The notes below the pieces were generated by a model that did no database searches, had not been told where the DNA came from, and was given only the letters and a program-made list of their open reading frames with translations. A stretch of DNA of 64,000 bases from the NCBI GenBank assembly GCA_030431975.1, contig JAUIHP010000007.1, forward strand, positions 130,554 through 194,553, in the 5' to 3' direction. The position numbers and the translations under genes were made by a program. The DNA is from a bacterium. GTDB lineage: Bacteria > Eisenbacteria > RBG-16-71-46 > CAIMUX01. Shown here piece after piece: positions 60,928-64,000 of the stretch (position 1 is its first letter; every line of letters begins with the position of its first letter).

Positions 60928-61836
60928 ATGTCAGTACGTCCAGTGAAGAAGGTTTCAGAGGCAGTTCCCACCCGTGAGGGCGCGGGCGTTCATCTGCGCC
61001 GGGCTTTCGGATTCGGGGACACCAACGAGACGGATCCGTTCCTCCTGTTCGACGACTTCCGCAACGATCGTCCGGAGAACTACAAAGCGGGATTTCCGTG
61101 GCATCCCCACCGTGGGATCGAAACGATCACCTACGTGCTCGCCGGAACGGTCGCGCACGGCGACAGCCTTGGCAACCACGGTTCCCTCGGCGCCGGTGAC
61201 GTCCAGTGGATGACGGCCGGAAGCGGAATCCTCCATCAGGAGATGCCGGAAGGCGACGACCTCGGACGGATGCACGGCTTCCAGCTTTGGGCCAATCTGC
61301 CCTCGTCTCTAAAGATGACGAAGCCCCGCTATCAGGACGTGGACGGGGAGGCCGTTCCCATCGTTACCGAGGACGACGGAACTTCGGTCCGTGTCGTTTG
61401 CGGTGACTTCTGGGGAAAGAAGGGCCCGGTCGACGGAGTCGCTGCGAACCCGAGGTTTCTCGATGTCAGCGTGCCTGCCGGCAAGAAGCGGACTCTCAAG
61501 GTCGACACTCGTTCGAATGCCTTCGCCTACGTGTTTGAAGGCGGTGGTGACTTTCGGGATGCGTCGGACCCCCGCCCCGTTCTGACCGAGCGCGTCGGCG
61601 CGGAGTCGGACGAGCCCGTACCGGAGTTCGTCGGGAACCGTTCCCTTGTTCTCTTCGGCAACGGCGACGAAGTCACTGTTCAGGCAGGAGAGGAAGGCGT
61701 GCGATTTCTTCTTGTGTCCGGTCAGCCGATCCAAGAGCCTGTGGCTTGGCGCGGCCCGATCGTGATGAACACCCAGGAAGAGCTCTACCACGCGTACTCA
61801 GAGCTCAAAGAAGGAACGTTCATCAAGCACCGATGA
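60928..61836 (+). CDS. Pirin family protein
   Basis: 302 residues; AGGAG lies eight bases before the ATG. Bicupin with the pirin motif FPWHPHRGIETITYVLAG, HGDSLGNHGSLGAGDVQWMTAGSGILHQEM, giving the His-His-His-Glu iron site in the N-terminal cupin. Pirins act as quercetinase-like dioxygenases or redox-sensing regulators in the cytoplasm. The C-terminal cupin (FRDASDPRP...FGNGDEVTVQAGEEGVRFLLVSGQPIQEPVAWRGPIVMNTQEE) is complete. Confidence 0.95.
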   Translation: MSVRPVKKVSEAVPTREGAGVHLRRAFGFGDTNETDPFLLFDDFRNDRPENYKAGFPWHPHRGIETITYVLAGTVAHGDSLGNHGSLGAGDVQWMTAGSGILHQEMPEGDDLGRMHGFQLWANLPSSLKMTKPRYQDVDGEAVPIVTEDDGTSVRVVCGDFWGKKGPVDGVAANPRFLDVSVPAGKKRTLKVDTRSNAFAYVFEGGGDFRDASDPRPVLTERVGAESDEPVPEFVGNRSLVLFGNGDEVTVQAGEEGVRFLLVSGQPIQEPVAWRGPIVMNTQEELYHAYSELKEGTFIKHR

Positions 61837-61913
61837 GACATCAAACACGCCGAAGGACGGGCATGAGACCAACTGCCGATGACCGCAGGATTCTCTTTCG
61901 GCGATAACACACT

Positions 61914-61935
61914 GCGCCTCTGCCCCCGGAGGCGC
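61914..61935. terminator. 7-bp inverted repeat followed by a short T run
   Basis: GCGCCTC, 8-base loop, GAGGCGC, then GGTTTGTC. Located 78 bases after pirin and before the SGNH gene. A weak intrinsic terminator candidate. Confidence 0.45.
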
Positions 61936-61958
61936 GGTTTGTCTGCATAGACGGAGTC

Positions 61959-63080
61959 ATGTCTCGACGTTTCGCTACCAACCTCCTCGTTCTCTTCGGA
62001 GCCCTCATCGTCTGCATCGCGCTTGCGGAGGGCATGGTTCGCGTACTCCATCCGCAGCTCGGTACCATCAGCCTCAACCGGGAACTTGTTCAGTTGTCCG
62101 AGAACGAGAAGCTGCTCTACGAGCTGCGGCCGAACCGTTCGATTCGATCCGAGGTCACCTACGCAACGAACGAGCACGGAATGCGCGACCGTTCCCGCAC
62201 CCGCTCCCGTTCCCGCACCCGTGAGGGAGCGCAGGGAAAGGTCCGCATCGTTACGCTCGGCGATTCGATTACCTTCGGTTATTGGGTCGACCAGGCAGAT
62301 GTCTACACAGCGAAACTGGAATCACTGGTCGAGGCCAACAAACTGGGTGAGGTCGGCCTCGAAGTCCTGAACTTTGGAGTCAGCGGCTACAACCTCGATC
62401 AGGAAATCGAGACACTGCGTTCGAAGGCGATGCGTTTCGATCCGGACATCATTCTCTTCGGGCTGTGCCTCAATGACATCGACAGCCCCTTCTCGTATGA
62501 GTACGGACTCACCGCCGGGGCTACCGAGCGTCAGGGACAGGCGGGTCCTTCGGAAAAGCTGCAGACGTGGCTACGTTCCAACTCCCGACTGGCCGCCTGG
62601 ATTCACTACCGGCGCGTCGAGTACGACGCACGCAAACAGTGGGCGGAAGCGCGGGAGTGGCAGATCGGGAACGGCTCTGACAACCTGCGGCTGCAGCTTC
62701 GTCAGGTTCTCGTCCCGCGAATGCAAGAGATCGCACAGATCGCCGCCGGACGAGATGTCGTTGTGATGCTGTTCCCCTCGTTCGACGTCGTCGACGGAAA
62801 CTACAAGAACGATTGGTTTCATGAAGAGGTCGGCGGAACCGCCCGATCAGCAGGGCTCCACTATCTGGATTTGAGGGACGACTTTCACCATCTGCCGCCG
62901 GAGGAAACAAGTGTCGATGTCGTCCATCCCAGCCCCTGGGGACACCTCATCGCCGCCCATCGACTCGCCCTGTTTCTTCAGGAGACCGGCCTGGCCTCGA
63001 AGCACGGCCTCCGGTACCAGATCGACGACGACGTGCTGACCGTAGAGCGCGCCCGCCTCGTCAACGTCACGGGATACTGA
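61959..63080 (+). CDS. SGNH/GDSL hydrolase with N-terminal membrane anchor
   Basis: 373 residues. One N-terminal membrane segment (LLVLFGALIVCIALAEGMV), then an SGNH fold: IVTLGDSITFGYWV (nucleophile Ser), NFGVSGYNLDQEIETLR (Gly), FGLCLNDI (Asn) and SVDVVHPSPWGH (Asp, His). Such proteins are lipases or polysaccharide/peptidoglycan deacylases in the envelope. An Arg/Ser/Thr repeat (RSRTRSRSRTRE) interrupts the segment before the first strand; it comes from an 18-bp duplication at 62190-62225. Confidence 0.85.
   Translation: MSRRFATNLLVLFGALIVCIALAEGMVRVLHPQLGTISLNRELVQLSENEKLLYELRPNRSIRSEVTYATNEHGMRDRSRTRSRSRTREGAQGKVRIVTLGDSITFGYWVDQADVYTAKLESLVEANKLGEVGLEVLNFGVSGYNLDQEIETLRSKAMRFDPDIILFGLCLNDIDSPFSYEYGLTAGATERQGQAGPSEKLQTWLRSNSRLAAWIHYRRVEYDARKQWAEAREWQIGNGSDNLRLQLRQVLVPRMQEIAQIAAGRDVVVMLFPSFDVVDGNYKNDWFHEEVGGTARSAGLHYLDLRDDFHHLPPEETSVDVVHPSPWGHLIAAHRLALFLQETGLASKHGLRYQIDDDVLTVERARLVNVTGY
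62190..62221 (+). repeat. 18-bp duplication encoding RSRTRS
   Basis: Nearly two copies of CGTTCCCGCACCCGCTCC inside the SGNH hydrolase gene. Confidence 0.9.
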
Positions 63081-63144
63081 CATTCGGTTACTCTTTCAAG
63101 GCAGAGACCGCCCGTTCCAAGCCCCAACCCTGGAGAAACTGCCC

Positions 63145-63429
63145 ATGTGCCGAAACATCCGCACGCTCTTCAACTTTGACCCGCCGGCGACCGACGAGGA
63201 AGTCCATGCCGCTGCGCTCCAGTTCGTGCGCAAGCTAAGCGGGTCGACGATGCCGTCCAAAGCAAACGAGCAAGCCTTCGAGGTCGCGGTCGAAGAGACC
63301 GCGGCAGTGGCGAGGAAGCTTCTGGATTCGTTGGTGACCACGGCTCCACCCCGTGACCGTGATGTCGAGTTGGCCAAGGCAAGGGCCCGCAACGCCAAGC
63401 GTTTCGGCCGCCCGGAAGCTGGGAGCTGA
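63145..63429 (+). CDS. DUF2277 family protein
   Basis: 94 residues, starting CRNIRTLFNFDPPATDEEVHAAALQFVRKLSG and ending TAPPRDRDVELAKARARNAKRFG, the full length of DUF2277, a small helical cytoplasmic protein of unknown function. Its stop is two bases before the next gene's likely TTG. Confidence 0.93.
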   Translation: MCRNIRTLFNFDPPATDEEVHAAALQFVRKLSGSTMPSKANEQAFEVAVEETAAVARKLLDSLVTTAPPRDRDVELAKARARNAKRFGRPEAGS

Positions 63430-63430
63430 C

Positions 63431-63988
63431 TTGGGTTCGAAGCCCGATGTCTGCACCAGCCGTTCCCATCCCTCCAGCCTTCCGTCTCGGCTCCACCCGT
63501 CCGGCCCCGGGACTCCCAGGAGACGGAAGCACTTCGAAAAAGTCCGGTTGGGCTTCGGATTGATTTGGGCGCTTCCCTACACGCTGGTCGGCCTTGCGGT
63601 CGGCGCCCTCGGACTGGCCACGGGTGGCGGTTGGCAACGCCGTGGACGAACCCTCGAGTTCCACGGCGGCTGGACGACCCGTTTCGTTCGGAACCTACCG
63701 GCGCGCCAATCCATCGCCGCGATCACGCTGGGTCACACCGTCCTTGGGCAAACCCGAGCGGTGCTCGACCAGGTTCGCAGTCACGAAGCGGTCCACGTCC
63801 GTCAGTTCGAGCGATGGGGACCGTTCATGGGACCGGCCTATCTGCTTGCCTCATTGTGGCTTTGGCTGGGGGGTGGGGAGCCGTACTGGGACAACCCCTT
63901 CGAGCGAGAAGCTTATTCCGAGGGTTGTGGCCGGAAGATTGCGGACGGCAGCCGTCCAAGTCCCACCGAGACAACCAGAAGGAAGTGA
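63431..63988 (+). CDS. Membrane protein with HEAVH motif
   Basis: About 185 residues from a TTG two bases after the DUF2277 stop, with GGGAG five bases upstream; the frame is open further upstream within DUF2277. The conserved part begins VRLGFGLIWALPYTLVGLAVGALGLATGG, then AITLGHTVLGQ, RSHEAVHVRQFERWGPFMGPAYLLASLWLW and YWDNPFEREAYSEG. The HExxH plus a downstream Glu within NPFEREAY suggests a zinc peptidase-like membrane protein, but no activity is known. Stops 12 bases before the window ends. Confidence 0.65.
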   Translation: MGSKPDVCTSRSHPSSLPSRLHPSGPGTPRRRKHFEKVRLGFGLIWALPYTLVGLAVGALGLATGGGWQRRGRTLEFHGGWTTRFVRNLPARQSIAAITLGHTVLGQTRAVLDQVRSHEAVHVRQFERWGPFMGPAYLLASLWLWLGGGEPYWDNPFEREAYSEGCGRKIADGSRPSPTETTRRK

Positions 63989-64000
63989 CGATCGCTCGTC

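Overview
The window is high-GC and densely coding. It reads as chromosome of a Gram-negative bacterium of the FCB or candidate-phylum type, and my best guess is a Candidatus Eisenbacteria or Krumholzibacteriota-like lineage. Pointers are many lipoproteins and outer-membrane barrels, two secreted proteins ending in FlgD-like immunoglobulin domains (35146-36831 and 52101-55589), a secreted protein with two Cys-rich repeats of the GACC...CDPNPC kind (21829-22737), an HzsA-like cytochrome lipoprotein, and AgmX/PglI and DUF4266/DUF3570 families. This taxonomic call is inference. I saw no rRNA, tRNA, CRISPR array, integrase or transposase.

Layout. 1-29 kb is a mixed region of short transcription units: a partial dienelactone hydrolase, a DUF218 protein, M1 and M28 peptidases, a di-haem cytochrome c peroxidase, a beta-helix protein overlapping a rhomboid protease, an AAA_28 ATPase coupled to a small DMT/SMR transporter, an RnfD-like protein fused in frame to a DUF2330 secreted protein, two tandem paralogous lipoproteins, a NUDIX plus metallo-beta-lactamase fusion, an aminopeptidase P, ApbE, an alpha/beta hydrolase, a serine beta-lactamase-like hydrolase, a polytopic membrane protein and several small genes.

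29.5-49.9 kb is one unidirectional run of 19 genes with gaps of at most 161 bases and many start/stop overlaps. Its first half is an electron-transfer/envelope set: a lipoprotein with a CX5CH site, a barrel, an HzsA-like di-haem protein, TlpA-like thioredoxin, DUF4266, DUF3570, and an NHL propeller with FlgD domain. Its second half holds an unknown lipoprotein, two barrels (one with an SH3 domain), a PepSY-like protein, a coiled-coil protein, a 1590-residue TPR protein, a TPR lipoprotein, an Ala/Thr-rich exported protein, then ExbB/TolQ, two ExbD/TolR and a TonB-like AgmX/PglI-domain protein. The parts list resembles the myxobacterial Agl-Glt machine and is the best candidate for an undescribed energised trans-envelope system here.

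50-64 kb holds a voltage-gated channel with a zinc-ribbon tail, an EAL/HDOD protein, a 1162-residue four-repeat beta-helix protein, exonuclease III, a SigZ/CorE-like sigma factor with a small Cys-rich secreted protein, a second M1-type peptidase, and GNAT, pirin, SGNH, DUF2277 and HExxH membrane proteins.

A feature running through the whole window is the number of short tandem repeats. Units inside genes are multiples of three (6, 9, 15, 18, 36 bp) and keep the frame. Units between genes are not (11, 13, about 17 bp), and three of them begin at a gene's stop codon. Several have stretched signal peptides, linkers and even a NUDIX box.
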